64,000 bases of DNA from Blastococcus saxobsidens (GCF_010682065.1 NZ_JAAGWG010000018.1:1-64000); one strand, 5' to 3'; shown: positions 1 to 8,711, counted from the first letter of the stretch. Notes: a model not told the origin generated them from the letters alone. Numbers and translations are program-made.

Positions 1-444
1 CTGGCCGACGTGCCGGCCACCGACGACCCCGTGCGCGACCTCGCCGCCCTCGGGGCGGCGTACGTCGCGGCCGCGCAGGCCGATCCCTTCCTGTACCGGG
101 CGATGTTCGACGCGGCGGCCGACCTCGAGGACCCGGCAGCCGCGGACGCGACGTTCGGCCGGCTGGTCGAGGCGGCCGGGCGTGCGCGGGCGGCCGGGCG
201 GTTCTCCGACGACGCCGACCCCGTGGCCGTGGCGACGCGGATCTGGGCGGCGGGCCACGGGCTGGTCCTGCTGGTGCTGACCGACGTGCTCCCGGCGCAG
301 GCGCTGGCCCAGCACGGTCCGGAGCTCACCGTGGCCGGCTGCGTGGGCGCCGGCGACGACCTCCGGCGCTGCCGCACGTCGGTGCGGCGGGGGTGGGGAG
401 CGGCCCCCTCGGCAGGGGCGAGCGTGCCCTCGAGCGGGGGCTGA
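1..444 (+). CDS. TetR-family regulator, C-terminal part (5' truncated by window edge)
   Basis: The frame is open from base 1, so the N-terminal HTH half lies outside the window. The remaining 147 residues resemble the ligand-binding C-terminal domain of TetR-type repressors: a helix-rich segment with DPFLYRAMFDAA, then a stretch around AARIWAAGHGLVLL-like residues (here ATRIWAAGHGLVLLVLTDVLP) typical of the WHG-type TetR C-terminal domain. The last 40 residues are Arg/Ser/Gly rich and look unconserved. It ends 12 bases before the peptide deformylase start, so the two may be co-transcribed. The family call rests on half a protein; the ligand is unknown. Confidence 0.6.
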   Translation: MADVPATDDPVRDLAALGAAYVAAAQADPFLYRAMFDAAADLEDPAAADATFGRLVEAAGRARAAGRFSDDADPVAVATRIWAAGHGLVLLVLTDVLPAQALAQHGPELTVAGCVGAGDDLRRCRTSVRRGWGAAPSAGASVPSSGG

Positions 445-456
445 GAGACTGCCGGG

Positions 457-939
457 GTGACGATCCGCCCCATCCGCGAAGTCGGTGACCCCGTCCTCCG
501 CACCCCCGCCGACGCGGTGCGCTCGTTCGACCGGGAGCTCGCCGCGCTCGTCCGCGACCTTCTCGAGACCGTCGACCACCCCGGCCGGGCCGGGCTGGCC
601 GCCACCCAGATCGGGGTGGGCCTGCGCGCGTTCAGCTACAACATCGACGGTGTCATCGGGCACATGGTGAACCCGCGCATCGTCGAGCTGTCGGAGGAGA
701 CGCAGGACGGCGACGAGGGCTGCCTGTCGGTGCCCGGCATCTGGGCGCCCACCGTGCGCGCCATGCACGCCGTCGTGGAGGGGTTCGACGTGCACGGGAA
801 GCCGCTGCGGCTGGAGGGCAGCGGCCTGATGGCCCGGTGCCTGCAGCACGAGGTCGACCACCTCGACGGGAAGCTCTTCCTCGACCGGCTCACCGGCGAG
901 GCGCGCAAGAGCGCCCTGCGCGCGCTCCGCGACCGCTGA
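457..939 (+). CDS. def: peptide deformylase
   Basis: Removes the N-formyl group from the initiator methionine of nascent proteins in the cytoplasm. All three family motifs are present in 160 residues: GLAATQIG near residue 48 (motif 1, GxGxAAxQ type), EGCLSVPG near residue 88 with the metal-binding Cys, and QHEVDHLDG near residue 129 with the HExxH metal ligands. Motif 1 reads R-A-G-L-A-A, so its first Gly is Arg-Ala. That is a feature of some actinobacterial paralogues, so this may be a second, accessory deformylase. The GTG start at 457 gives the usual family length and no clear Shine-Dalgarno sequence precedes it. Confidence 0.93.
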   Translation: MTIRPIREVGDPVLRTPADAVRSFDRELAALVRDLLETVDHPGRAGLAATQIGVGLRAFSYNIDGVIGHMVNPRIVELSEETQDGDEGCLSVPGIWAPTVRAMHAVVEGFDVHGKPLRLEGSGLMARCLQHEVDHLDGKLFLDRLTGEARKSALRALRDR

Positions 940-945
940 CCTGGC

Positions 946-951
946 TACGGT
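946..951 (+). promoter_or_regulatory. -10 hexamer of the PEP-mutase-family gene
   Basis: TACGGT ends 7 bases before the GTG start at 959. With this spacing the transcript would begin at or within a base of the GTG, which predicts a leaderless mRNA. Confidence 0.55.
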
Positions 952-958
952 CGCCGTC

Positions 959-1741
959 GTGACCGACCTCGTGACGCGCGCCCGCGCCCTCCTCGACCTG
1001 CACGCCGCCCCGGAGATCCTGGTCCTCACCAACGTGTGGGACGTCGCCTCGGCCCGGGTGGTGGCCGGTACCGACGGCGTGCGGGCCCTGGCCACCGCCA
1101 GCCACGGCATCGCGGCGACCTTCGGCTACGAGGACGGCGAGAACATCCCGCTGGACCTCCACCTGGACATGGTCGGGCGGATCGCCGCCGCCGTGGAGCT
1201 GCCGGTGAGCATGGACCTGGAGGCCGGCTACGGCGATCCCGGCGGGACGACCCGCCGGGCCATCGCCGCGGGGGCCGTCGGCGGCAACCTCGAGGACCAG
1301 ATGAAGCCGCTGGACGAGGCGGTCGCCGCCGTCGAGGCGGTGCTGCGCGCGGGGCGCGACGCCGGCATCGACTTCGTCCTCAACGCGCGCACCGACGCCC
1401 TCCTGCGGGCCGGGGCCGGCGCCGACAGGGCAGAGCTGCTCGCCGAGGCGGTCCGCCGCGGCCGGGCGTTCCTCGAGGTCGGTGCCCCGGTGGTGTTCGT
1501 GCCCGGGCTGGTGGCCCGCGAGGAGATCGAGACGGTGGTCGAGGGCCTCGGCCGCAACCGGCTCACGCTGATCAGCGTGCCGGGTGCCTCGCTGCCGGCC
1601 CGCGAGCTGCAGGAGCTCGGCGTCGCCCGCGTCTCCACCGGCCCGTACACCCAGCGGGTCGCTCTCACCGCCCTGCAGGACGCCGTCGTCGACATGGTCG
1701 GCGGTGGCGTGCTGCCGCCCGGCACCCGGACGCTGACCTGA
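959..1741 (+). CDS. isocitrate lyase / phosphoenolpyruvate mutase family protein
   Basis: A 260-residue TIM-barrel protein of the ICL/PEP-mutase superfamily, whose members cleave or form C-C or P-C bonds next to a carboxylate using Mg2+. The N-terminal LTNVWDVASARVV matches the start of PEP-mutase-like proteins, VSMDLEAGYGDP (about residues 82-93) carries the metal-binding acidic residues, and NLEDQMKPLDEAV and VLNARTDALLRAG are further superfamily blocks. The KKCG loop Cys of true isocitrate lyases is not seen, so it is not an isocitrate lyase. Candidates such as oxaloacetate decarboxylase-like or 2-methylisocitrate lyase-like cannot be separated from sequence alone. GTG start, apparently leaderless. 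Confidence 0.85.
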   Translation: MTDLVTRARALLDLHAAPEILVLTNVWDVASARVVAGTDGVRALATASHGIAATFGYEDGENIPLDLHLDMVGRIAAAVELPVSMDLEAGYGDPGGTTRRAIAAGAVGGNLEDQMKPLDEAVAAVEAVLRAGRDAGIDFVLNARTDALLRAGAGADRAELLAEAVRRGRAFLEVGAPVVFVPGLVAREEIETVVEGLGRNRLTLISVPGASLPARELQELGVARVSTGPYTQRVALTALQDAVVDMVGGGVLPPGTRTLT

Positions 1742-1750
1742 GCAGGTGGG

Positions 1751-2056
1751 TCAGACGGCGATGCCGGCGCGGGGGAGGACCAGGCCGCGGACGGCGAACG
1801 GGGTGACCACCGTGGGCCGGCGTGGCCGCCCGTGCAGCACCTCGGTGGCGACCGGTCCGACGATCTCCGCGCTGTAGCGCTCGAAGTCCTCGCGCGACTC
1901 CCACACCTCGACCACCTGGAAGCCGTCCCCGGTCTGCCGGGCGAGGTGCACGAGCAGGCCGTCGACGACGCCGTCGGTCCGTTCCAGCAGGGCCCGGTGC
2001 ACGGAGTCGTAGAGCTCCACCGGCTCGGGCACGTCCATGGTCACGCCCCATGTCAT
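1751..2056 (-). CDS. small antibiotic biosynthesis monooxygenase-like (dimeric alpha+beta barrel) protein
   Basis: A 101-residue protein with the pattern of the ABM-like dimeric ferredoxin-fold family: a central DGLLVHLARQTGDGFQVVEVWES segment followed by a short helix (REDFERYSAEIVGPVATEVL). These small proteins act as cofactor-less oxygenases or simple binding proteins, and the substrate cannot be inferred. The ATG at 2056 has a strong AGGAGG ribosome site six bases upstream that overlaps the end of the preceding gene. With only 10 bases between them it forms an operon with the mycothiol-dependent enzyme gene. A later in-frame ATG at 2038 is possible. Confidence 0.7.
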   Translation of the reverse strand: MTWGVTMDVPEPVELYDSVHRALLERTDGVVDGLLVHLARQTGDGFQVVEVWESREDFERYSAEIVGPVATEVLHGRPRRPTVVTPFAVRGLVLPRAGIAV

Positions 2057-2066
2057 GGCGTCCTCC

Positions 2067-2711
2067 TCATCGGGACTCGCGACGGCCGTCTGCCGCCGGA
2101 AGATGCTGCACGCCCGGGCCGGATAGCCGGCCGAGGGCGGCGGTGCGGCCGGTCAGCAGCAGGAGCAGGTCGCCGGTGGTCCCCTCGACGGCGGCGCCGT
2201 CCCCCAGGTCGAGGTCGCTGTCGGTGGCCCGGAGGCGCAGGCCGGCCAACCTCCGCCGGGCGTGGAAGGGGAAGGGCAGCTGCCAGACCCGGGTCGCCGA
2301 GGCGGCTGCGGCCGCCGGGGGCACCGGCCGGTCCCGTCCTAGCGGCACCGCGACGTCCTGACCGTGCACGAGGACGTCGGTCAGCGGCTCCAGCGGGCTG
2401 ATCAAGGGTGCGCGGCGCCGGGAGCCGACCATCGCCCGGATCCGCCGGCCGTACTCGGCGGGCGGTAGCGGGCCGACGCGCAACGCGGAATCCCGGATCA
2501 TGCGGTCGAAGCTGCCCCGCGCCCGGACGGTCTCCCGCAGGGCCGGCCACGGGCCCATCTGGGCGAGGGTGAGGTGCGCGGCGACGTCGCGCACCCGCCA
2601 GGCGTCGCAGAGGGACGGCGTCTCCCACTCCTCCGGGGAGAGATCGTCGAGCAGGTCGGCGAGGCTCCGCCGCTCCGCGACGATCGTCCGCCACACCTCG
2701 TCGACGTCCAT
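2067..2711 (-). CDS. maleylpyruvate isomerase-family, mycothiol-dependent (DinB-like) enzyme
   Basis: A 214-residue four-helix-bundle protein of the MDMPI/DinB family, which uses mycothiol, the actinobacterial low-molecular-weight thiol, in isomerase or thiol-transfer reactions. The metal-site pattern of the family is visible: RDVAAHLTLAQ near residue 46 with one His, and DVLVHGQDVAVPLGR near residue 114 with another His. The TTGDLLLLLTGRTAAL block near the C-terminus is the usual short MDMPI C-terminal region. The ATG has GGGAG five bases upstream. It is divergent from a MarR gene and probably controlled by it. The substrate is unknown. Confidence 0.82.
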   Translation of the reverse strand: MDVDEVWRTIVAERRSLADLLDDLSPEEWETPSLCDAWRVRDVAAHLTLAQMGPWPALRETVRARGSFDRMIRDSALRVGPLPPAEYGRRIRAMVGSRRRAPLISPLEPLTDVLVHGQDVAVPLGRDRPVPPAAAAASATRVWQLPFPFHARRRLAGLRLRATDSDLDLGDGAAVEGTTGDLLLLLTGRTAALGRLSGPGVQHLPAADGRRESR

Positions 2712-2738
2712 GGCGACTCCCGCGATTGGTACGATGCC

Positions 2739-2764
2739 CTGACCATCTAGTCAGATGAGCTGAC
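2739..2764. promoter_or_regulatory. interleaved inverted repeats, candidate MarR operator
   Basis: In the 72-base gap between two divergent genes CTGAC occurs at 2739, its complement GTCAG at 2750 and CTGAC again at 2760. A fourth imperfect copy (GTCAA) lies at 2770. Each step is 10-11 bases, one helical turn, so adjacent half-sites form overlapping palindromes on one DNA face. CATCT/AGATG (2744-2757) adds a further inverted repeat. Position and symmetry suit the adjacent MarR-type repressor. Confidence 0.55.
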
Positions 2765-2783
2765 CGTTCGTCAAAGGGGTTCC

Positions 2784-3242
2784 GTGGCCGAGTCCGACCT
2801 TCCCTCCGACAGCGAGCGCCAGAACTTGGGCCTCCTGTGCTTCTACCCGTACCGGGCCATGGAGGCCCGGATCCTGGCCGGGCTGGCCGCCGCCGGCTTC
2901 GACGACCTCACCCCGGCCCAGGGGCGGATCGCGGCACGCATCGGGCCCGCCGGCACCCGTCTCACCGATCTGGCCGAGCAGGCGCTGGTGACCAAGCAGA
3001 CCGCCGGCTCCCTGGTGGACTCCCTCGTGCGCTGCGGCTACGTCGAGCGGGTGCCCGATCCGACCGACGCCCGTGCCCGGCTGGTCCGGATGGCCGAGCG
3101 GGGCCGGGCCGCCGTGGCAGTCGCCCGGCGGCTGGAGGCCGAGGTCGAGGCCGAGTGGACCGCCCACCTGGGGGAGGAGGCCACCGCGACGCTGCGCGCG
3201 GCGCTGACCCGGCTGCGCGAGGTGACCGACCCCTACCGCTGA
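2784..3242 (+). CDS. MarR-family transcriptional regulator
   Basis: A 152-residue winged-helix protein. The HTH lies near residues 56-80 (GTRLTDLAEQALVTKQTAGSLVDSLV) and is followed by the wing motif YVERVPDPTDARARLVRM, the conserved DxRxxx signature of MarR proteins. It likely represses itself and the divergent mycothiol-enzyme operon through the repeats at 2739-2764. The GTG start at 2784 is preceded by AAAGGGG. Its last 10 bases overlap the end of zur on the other strand. The effector is unknown, though MarR proteins commonly sense phenolic or reactive compounds. Confidence 0.9.
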   Translation: MAESDLPSDSERQNLGLLCFYPYRAMEARILAGLAAAGFDDLTPAQGRIAARIGPAGTRLTDLAEQALVTKQTAGSLVDSLVRCGYVERVPDPTDARARLVRMAERGRAAVAVARRLEAEVEAEWTAHLGEEATATLRAALTRLREVTDPYR

Positions 3243-3646
3243 GCGCAGGCGCCGCAGGTGCCGAAGACCTCGACGTCGTGCTGGACGTCGACGAACCCGT
3301 GCTCGGCGGCGATCCGGGCCGCCCAGCGCTCGACCGGTGGGTCGGCCACCTCCTCCGTCCGGCCGCACGACCGGCACACCAGGTGGTGATGGTGGCTGGG
3401 GGAGCAGCGCCGGTAGGCGGCCTGGCCGTCCTGGCCGCGCAGCACGTCGAGCAGGCCGTCGTCGACCAGCGCCTGCAGGGCCCGGTAGACCGTCGCCAGG
3501 CCCACGGCGTCCCCGCGGGCGCGCAGCAGCGCGTGCAGGTCCTGGGCGCTGCGGAACCCGTCCAGCTCGTCGAGCAGCGCGAGCACCGCGCTGCGCTGAC
3601 GGCTGTGCCGCCGCGCGCCGGCCTCCGGCTGCTCCGCCACGCTCAT
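3233..3646 (-). CDS. zur: Fur-family zinc uptake regulator Zur
   Basis: A 137-residue Fur-family repressor. It has an N-terminal winged helix (RQRSAVLALLDELDGFRSAQDLHALL and GLATVYRALQALVDDGLLD) and a C-terminal metal-binding and dimer region with HHHHLVCRSCGRTEEV and a final CGAC pair that bind structural and sensory zinc. It is the last gene of the znuACB operon (4-base overlap with znuB), which supports Zur over iron Fur. It should bind the Zur-box-like element at 6453-6461 when zinc is sufficient and shut off uptake. A close paralogue lies at 63431-63832. Confidence 0.9.
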   Translation of the reverse strand: MSVAEQPEAGARRHSRQRSAVLALLDELDGFRSAQDLHALLRARGDAVGLATVYRALQALVDDGLLDVLRGQDGQAAYRRCSPSHHHHLVCRSCGRTEEVADPPVERWAARIAAEHGFVDVQHDVEVFGTCGACAQR

Positions 3647-4671
3647 CGGGTGCTCCCGGTCGCACCCTGACCCGTCGGAGCGGTGACCGTCCCGTGCTCG
3701 TCGTAGTGGACGCCGGTGCCGGTCATGTGCGGCGCGTGCAGGTGGCCGTCGTGGTCGTAGTCGACGTGGTCGCCGTGCGGCACGGCCGGGTGGCCGCAGC
3801 GCGGGCCGTGCTCGTGCGGGTGGGCCGCGTGCACCTCGCCGCGGCGCCGGTGCCGGCGCCGCGCGGTGGCCTCGCGGAGTGCGACGGCGCCCGCGACCAG
3901 GAGGAACACGGCGATGGCCAGCAGCACGATCGTCCCGCCGGACGGCGTGCCGGTGTAGTACGACGCGGTGGTCCCGGAGACGCTCACGACCAGCCCGATC
4001 CCGCAGGCGAGGTACAGCGCCTGCCGGAAGCTGCGGGCGACGAGCTGGGCCACCGCGCTGGGCACGATCATCAGCGCGCTGATCAGCAGCAGGCCGACCA
4101 CGCGCATGGAGAGCACGACCGTCGAGGCGACCAGGACGGCGAGGACGACGTTGAGCGGCAGCACCGGGAGCCCGACCGCCCGCGCGTACTCCTCGTCGTC
4201 GCTCACCGCGTAGAGCCGCTGGCCCAGGAGGCCGACGACGGCCAGCACGGTGAGGGCGATGGCGGCGAAGACCACCAGGTCGCCGGAGCTCGTCGTCGTG
4301 ATGGCGCCGAAGAGGTAGGCGTCGAGGTTGGTCGCCTGCCCCCGCGGGGCGAGGCTGAGCAGGACCACGCCGCCGGCGATGCCCCCGTAGAAGAGCACCG
4401 CGAGGGCGACGTCGCCGCTGGTGCGGCCGCGGGCCCGGATGAGCTCGATGAGCACCGCCCCCAGGACGGCGGCGACCAGGGCGGCGCCCACGGGGGCGGT
4501 CGACGTCAGGACGCCGACGGCCACCCCGGTCAGGGCGACGTGGCCGAGGCCGTCGCCGAGCAGGGACAGCCGCCGCTGCACCAGGAAGATGCCCACGGCG
4601 GGCGCGACGAGACCCACCAGCAGGGAGGCGAGCAGCGCGCGTTGCATGAAGCCGTACTCGAGGATCTCCAC
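3643..4671 (-). CDS. znuB: zinc ABC transporter permease ZnuB with His-rich tail
   Basis: Membrane subunit of the zinc importer: a 342-residue ABC-3-type permease with about eight hydrophobic segments between residues 10 and 275. QRRLSLLGDGLGHVALTGVA is the conserved start of the family and GLLLISALMIVPSAVAQLVARS the typical coupling region. After the last membrane segment there is a charged tail of roughly 65 residues with more than a dozen His (HAAHPHEHGPRCGHP and following). It is predicted to lie in the cytoplasm and may buffer metal. Only one base separates it from znuC and it overlaps zur by four. Confidence 0.92.
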   Translation of the reverse strand: MEILEYGFMQRALLASLLVGLVAPAVGIFLVQRRLSLLGDGLGHVALTGVAVGVLTSTAPVGAALVAAVLGAVLIELIRARGRTSGDVALAVLFYGGIAGGVVLLSLAPRGQATNLDAYLFGAITTTSSGDLVVFAAIALTVLAVVGLLGQRLYAVSDDEEYARAVGLPVLPLNVVLAVLVASTVVLSMRVVGLLLISALMIVPSAVAQLVARSFRQALYLACGIGLVVSVSGTTASYYTGTPSGGTIVLLAIAVFLLVAGAVALREATARRRHRRRGEVHAAHPHEHGPRCGHPAVPHGDHVDYDHDGHLHAPHMTGTGVHYDEHGTVTAPTGQGATGSTR

Positions 4672-4672
4672 G

Positions 4673-5482
4673 TCAGCGCCCCCCGCCGAGCGGCCGGAGC
4701 ACGCGCGCGGTCACGCTCGGCTGGTCCATGCGGTAGCCGGGGCGGGCCGGGTCCTCGGCCGGACCGCAGTGGTGGTCCCCGTGCGTGGTGGCGGCCCCGG
4801 CGAGCGGGCCGTCGTAGCTGATCCGCCCCTGGTCGACGACCACCGCCCGGGTGAGGACCTCGGCCAGCGGGCCGGTCTCGTGGGTGACGACGAGCAGCGT
4901 GGTGCCCGCGGCCGACACGCGGGCGAGCACCTCGGCCAGTGCCTGCTGGCTCGCGGCGTCCACGCCGGCCGTCGGCTCGTCCATGATCAGCAGCTCGGGC
5001 TGGGCCGCCAGCGCCCGGGCGACGAGCACCCGGCGCTGCTGCCCGCCGGAGAGCGACGCGACGGGCTCCTCCATGCGGTCGGCGAGGCCGACCGCGGCGA
5101 CCGCCTCGCCGACGGCCACCCGGTCGGCCGGCCCCAGCCGGCGGTAGAGCCCGCGACGGGCCAGCCGGCCCACGGCCACGACCTCGCGGACCGTGGCGGG
5201 GACCGCGCCGCTCACCGTGTGCCGCTGCGGCACGTACCCGATCCGGCCGCGGTCGCGCAGCCGGCCGACGGGTGCGCCGAGGATCTCGACGTCGCCCCCG
5301 AGCACGGTGGCCAGCCCCAGCAGGCCGCGGGCCAGCGTGGTCTTGCCCGACCCGTTGGACCCGAGGACCGCGACGGCCTCGCCGTGCCGCACGGTCAGGT
5401 CGACGTGCGCGACGATCGGCACGTCCTCGTAGCCGATGCTGGCGTCGCGCAGTCGGACGGCGTCGGGAGAGCGATCGGTCAT
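4673..5482 (-). CDS. znuC: zinc ABC transporter ATP-binding protein ZnuC
   Basis: The ATPase that powers zinc import, 269 residues. Walker A is GSNGSGKTT (about residues 38-46), the ABC signature is SLSGGQQRR, Walker B is LLIMDEPTAGVD and the switch His lies in LLVVTHE. The C-terminus carries a short His/Cys segment (THGDHHCGP) that may touch metal. The ATG at 5482 overlaps the znuA stop by four bases; a longer reading frame upstream of this ATG is the antisense of znuA and is not real. Partner permease and lipoprotein are adjacent. Confidence 0.93.
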   Translation of the reverse strand: MTDRSPDAVRLRDASIGYEDVPIVAHVDLTVRHGEAVAVLGSNGSGKTTLARGLLGLATVLGGDVEILGAPVGRLRDRGRIGYVPQRHTVSGAVPATVREVVAVGRLARRGLYRRLGPADRVAVGEAVAAVGLADRMEEPVASLSGGQQRRVLVARALAAQPELLIMDEPTAGVDAASQQALAEVLARVSAAGTTLLVVTHETGPLAEVLTRAVVVDQGRISYDGPLAGAATTHGDHHCGPAEDPARPGYRMDQPSVTARVLRPLGGGR

Positions 5483-6450
5483 GAACAGTCCTGGCCTTCC
5501 TGCAGGGTGCCCAGGTTGGTGCGCATCACCTGCAGATAGTCCTCGCCGGCGGACTCGTCGGTCAGCCCCTCGAGCGGGTCGAGCACCGCGGTCTGCACCC
5601 CCGCCTCCTGCGCGACCGTCTCGGCGACCGCCGGGTCGACCAGGGTCTCGGTGTAGACGGTGGTGATCCCGCGGTCCTGGACGAGGTCGGCGATCTCGGC
5701 GAGGCCGGCGGGGCTCGGCTCCTGCGAGGGGCTCAGCCCGCTGATGCCGACCACCTCGAGACCGTAGCGCTCGGCGAGGTAGCCGAAGGCGTCGTGGCTG
5801 GTGACGAGGGTGTCCACGGCGCAGGTGGCGAGTCCCGAGCGGATCTCGGCGTCGAGCGCCTCGAGGTCGGCGCGCAGCGCCGCCGCGTTCTCCTCGTAGG
5901 TCGCGGCGCCGTCGGGGTCCAGGTCGGCGAGCCGGTCGGCCAGGGCGTCGCCGACGGCGGCCAGCCGGGTGGGGTCGAGCCAGAAGTGCGGGTCGACAGC
6001 GTCCTCGGCGTGCGCCTCGCCCTCGTGCTCCTCCTCGGCGTGCTCCTCGCCCTCGCCCTCGCCCTCGTGCTCGTGGGCGGCGCCCTCGACGAGGTCGGCG
6101 GCCTGACCGGCGTCCCAGGCGCTCTCGCCGGCCTCCGAGGCGGCGGCCTCGTCCAGCGCGGGCTGGAAGCCGGCCAGGTAGACGAGCAGGTCGGCCTCGC
6201 CGACGGCGGCGACGTCGCGCGGGGTGAGCTCCAGGTCGTGGGCCTCCGCCCCGGCGGGGGTCAGCGAGGACACCGCGACGCGCTCGCCGCCGACCCGCGC
6301 GGCGGCCCACTCCAGCGGGTAGAAGCCCGCCACCACGGAGACCTCGCCGTCGGCGGCAGCGTCCCCGCCCCCGGCCGAGCACCCGCCGGCGAGGAGGGCG
6401 GAAGCGGTCAGTGCGGCGAGGCCGGCGCGGCGGGCCGTGGACGTGCGCAT
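5479..6450 (-). CDS. znuA: zinc-binding lipoprotein ZnuA
   Basis: High-affinity zinc receptor of the importer, anchored outside the membrane as a lipoprotein (signal segment [16 protein letters not shown], modified Cys about residue 24). Metal-ligand His blocks of cluster A-1 binding proteins are present: [22 protein letters not shown] and [15 protein letters not shown]. Between the first two lies an acidic, His-rich loop (about residues 126-152) typical of ZnuA rather than manganese receptors. I place the start at the ATG at 6450 because GAGAAT (6458-6463, minus strand) ends 7 bases upstream, a leaderless arrangement; an ATG at 6459 would put the -10 inside the gene. Confidence 0.9.
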   Translation of the reverse strand: MRTSTARRAGLAALTASALLAGGCSAGGGDAAADGEVSVVAGFYPLEWAAARVGGERVAVSSLTPAGAEAHDLELTPRDVAAVGEADLLVYLAGFQPALDEAAASEAGESAWDAGQAADLVEGAAHEHEGEGEGEEHAEEEHEGEAHAEDAVDPHFWLDPTRLAAVGDALADRLADLDPDGAATYEENAAALRADLEALDAEIRSGLATCAVDTLVTSHDAFGYLAERYGLEVVGISGLSPSQEPSPAGLAEIADLVQDRGITTVYTETLVDPAVAETVAQEAGVQTAVLDPLEGLTDESAGEDYLQVMRTNLGTLQEGQDCS

Positions 6451-6452
6451 GG

Positions 6453-6463
6453 GAATCATTCTC
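6453..6463 (-). promoter_or_regulatory. Zur-box-like element over the znuA -10
   Basis: On the minus strand GAATGATTC (6453-6461) is a palindrome with the central pattern of actinobacterial Zur boxes (AATGATT core). It overlaps the predicted -10 GAGAAT (6458-6463) and the transcription start, so bound Zur would block RNA polymerase. Confidence 0.6.
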
Positions 6464-6526
6464 GCATGACCGGCGCGCCCTCCGTCCTCCGGTGCCGGTG
6501 GGCCCGGTCCACCCCGTGCGCCCGCG

Positions 6527-6532
6527 TACCCT
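6527..6532 (+). promoter_or_regulatory. -10 hexamer of proA
   Basis: TACCCT ends 7 bases before the GTG at 6540, predicting a leaderless proA mRNA. Confidence 0.5.
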
Positions 6533-6539
6533 CGCGGGC

Positions 6540-7793
6540 GTGTCCGAGGTCGCTGAGCTGCCCCTGATCGGTGCCGCCGCCCTGCGCGCGCGGTCGGTTG
6601 CCCGGGTGCTGCGCACCCTGCCGACGGACACCAAGGACGCCGCGCTGACCGCGATGGCCGAGGCGCTGGTCGAGCGGACCGAGGAGATCCTCGCCGCGAA
6701 CGCCGTCGACGTCGACGCCGCGGCCGAGGCCGGCACCCCGGCGTCGGTGCTCGACCGGCTCCGGCTGGACGCCGCGCGGGTGGCCGGGGTCGCCGACGCG
6801 CTGCGCCAGCTGATCGCGCTGCCGGACCCGGTGGGCGACGTCGTCCGCGGCAGCCGGCTGCCCAACGGCCTGGAGCTCACGCAGGTCCGCGTGCCGCTCG
6901 GCGTCGTCGGCATCGTCTACGAGGCCCGCCCGAACGTGACCGTCGACGCCGCCGGGCTGTGCCTCAAGAGCGGCAACGCCGCGCTGCTGCGGGGGTCCGC
7001 GTCGGCCTACCGCACCAACACCGCGCTCATCGCCGTCCTCACCGAGGCGGGGGAGAAGGCCGGCCTGCCCGCCGGCTTCGTCGAGCTGCTGCCGGCCGAG
7101 CGCGCCTCGGTGGGGGAGCTGCTGAACGCCCGCGGGTACGTCGACGTGGTGATCCCGCGCGGCGGGGCGTCGCTGATCCAGCGGGTGGTGCGCGAGGCCC
7201 GCGTGCCGGTCATCGAGACCGGCGAGGGCAACTGCCACGTCTACGTCGACGCCTCCGCGGACCCCGCCATCGCCGAGGCGGTCGTGCTCAACTCCAAGAC
7301 CCACCGGGTGAGCGTCTGCAACTCCGCCGAGACGCTGCTCGTGCACAAGGACGTGCCCTTCCTGCCGCGGCTCCTCGCGGCGCTGGCCGGCAGCGGCGTG
7401 ACGCTGCACGGTGACGACGCCGCCCGGACCGCCCACGACGGCGTCGTCCCGGCCACCGACGAGGACTGGGCCACCGAGTACCTGTCGATGGACATGGCCG
7501 TGCGCGTGGTCGACGACCTGCCCCAGGCGCTGGAGCACATCGCCCGGTGGAGCACCGGGCACACCGAGGCGATCGTGGCCGACTCCGCCTCGGCCATCGC
7601 CGAGTTCACCGCGGGCGTCGACGCCGCCGCGATCCTGGTCAACGCCTCGACCCGGTTCACCGACGGCGGGGAGTTCGGCTTCGGCGCCGAGATCGGCATC
7701 TCCACCCAGAAGCTGCACGCGCGTGGCCCGCTGGGCCTGCCGGAGCTCACCTCCACCACCTACGTCGTCACGGGGCGCGGCCACACCCGCTGA
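6540..7793 (+). CDS. proA: gamma-glutamyl phosphate reductase
   Basis: Second step of proline synthesis: NADPH-dependent reduction of glutamyl 5-phosphate to glutamate semialdehyde. The 417 residues equal the family length. Recognisable blocks are [48 protein letters not shown] and [13 protein letters not shown], which carries the catalytic Cys near residue 260. [25 protein letters not shown] is the C-terminal family signature. The GTG start at 6540 is chosen because the frame upstream lacks homology and a -10 lies at the leaderless distance. Divergent from znuA. Confidence 0.95.
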   Translation: MSEVAELPLIGAAALRARSVARVLRTLPTDTKDAALTAMAEALVERTEEILAANAVDVDAAAEAGTPASVLDRLRLDAARVAGVADALRQLIALPDPVGDVVRGSRLPNGLELTQVRVPLGVVGIVYEARPNVTVDAAGLCLKSGNAALLRGSASAYRTNTALIAVLTEAGEKAGLPAGFVELLPAERASVGELLNARGYVDVVIPRGGASLIQRVVREARVPVIETGEGNCHVYVDASADPAIAEAVVLNSKTHRVSVCNSAETLLVHKDVPFLPRLLAALAGSGVTLHGDDAARTAHDGVVPATDEDWATEYLSMDMAVRVVDDLPQALEHIARWSTGHTEAIVADSASAIAEFTAGVDAAAILVNASTRFTDGGEFGFGAEIGISTQKLHARGPLGLPELTSTTYVVTGRGHTR

Positions 7794-7829
7794 CCCGCCC
7801 CACCGCCCCCCCTCCGAGGAGCCCGCCCG

Positions 7830-8711
7830 ATGCCCCGCCAGCAGTCCCCGAACTTCTCCTCGGTAGCGGACGTCGGCAAGCGGCTGTCCGCGGCGGGTTA
7901 CCTGCCCGACGCGCAGATCGCGACGACGGTCTTCCTCGCCGACCGGCTGGGCAAGCCGCTGCTGGTCGAGGGGCCCGCCGGCACCGGCAAGACCGAGCTG
8001 GCCAAGGCGCTCGCCGCCGCCACGGGGTCGGAGCTGATCCGGCTGCAGTGCTACGAGGGCCTGGACGAGGCACGGGCGCTCTACGAGTGGAACTACAAGA
8101 AGCAGCTGCTGCGGATCCAGGCCTCCCAGACCGGGGACGGCGCGGACTGGGACACCGTCCACGACGACATCTTCGGCGAGGAGTTCCTGCTCTCCCGGCC
8201 GCTGCTGACCGCGATCCGGCGCACCGAGCCGACCGTCCTGCTGATCGACGAGACCGACAAGGCCGACGTCGAGGTGGAGGGACTGCTGCTGGAGGTGCTC
8301 AGCGACTTCCAGGTGACCATCCCCGAGCTCGGCACGATCACCGCGACCCGCCGGCCGATGGTCGTGCTCACCTCCAACGCCACCCGGGAGCTGTCCGAGG
8401 CGCTCAAGCGCCGCTGCCTCTACCTGGCCCTGGACTACCCGTCGGCCGAGCGGGAGCGCGAGATCGTGCTCTCCCGGGTGCCCGACCTCGCCCCGGGCCT
8501 GGCCGACCAGCTGGTCCGCACCGTCCGGGCACTGCGCGGGCTGGAGCTGAAGAAGTCGCCGTCGATCTCGGAGACCCTCGACTGGGCGCAGACCCTGCTG
8601 GAGCTCGGCCTGGACACCCTCGAGGAGCAGGCGATGAGCTCGACCCTCGGCGTGGTGCTCAAGCACGCCAGCGACCAGACCCGTGCCGCCGCCGAGCTCC
8701 GGCTGAACTGA
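7830..8711 (+). CDS. MoxR-type AAA+ ATPase
   Basis: A 293-residue AAA+ chaperone of the MoxR/CoxD kind, usually working with a von Willebrand A-domain protein to mature or insert cofactors into enzymes. Walker [15 protein letters not shown] is at about residues 48-61, Walker B VLLIDETDKAD near 136, sensor 1 VVLTSNATRELS and the arginine finger region ALKRRC near 192. A GAGGAG ribosome site precedes the ATG. Its stop overlaps the VWA gene start by one base, so the two are translationally coupled. The same pair follows proA in mycobacteria. The client is unknown. Confidence 0.9.
   Translation: MPRQQSPNFSSVADVGKRLSAAGYLPDAQIATTVFLADRLGKPLLVEGPAGTGKTELAKALAAATGSELIRLQCYEGLDEARALYEWNYKKQLLRIQASQTGDGADWDTVHDDIFGEEFLLSRPLLTAIRRTEPTVLLIDETDKADVEVEGLLLEVLSDFQVTIPELGTITATRRPMVVLTSNATRELSEALKRRCLYLALDYPSAEREREIVLSRVPDLAPGLADQLVRTVRALRGLELKKSPSISETLDWAQTLLELGLDTLEEQAMSSTLGVVLKHASDQTRAAAELRLN

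Noticed and set aside
6456-8666. Long minus-strand open frame opposite proA and the MoxR gene
   Set aside because: Antisense of two confident genes; no recognisable domain.
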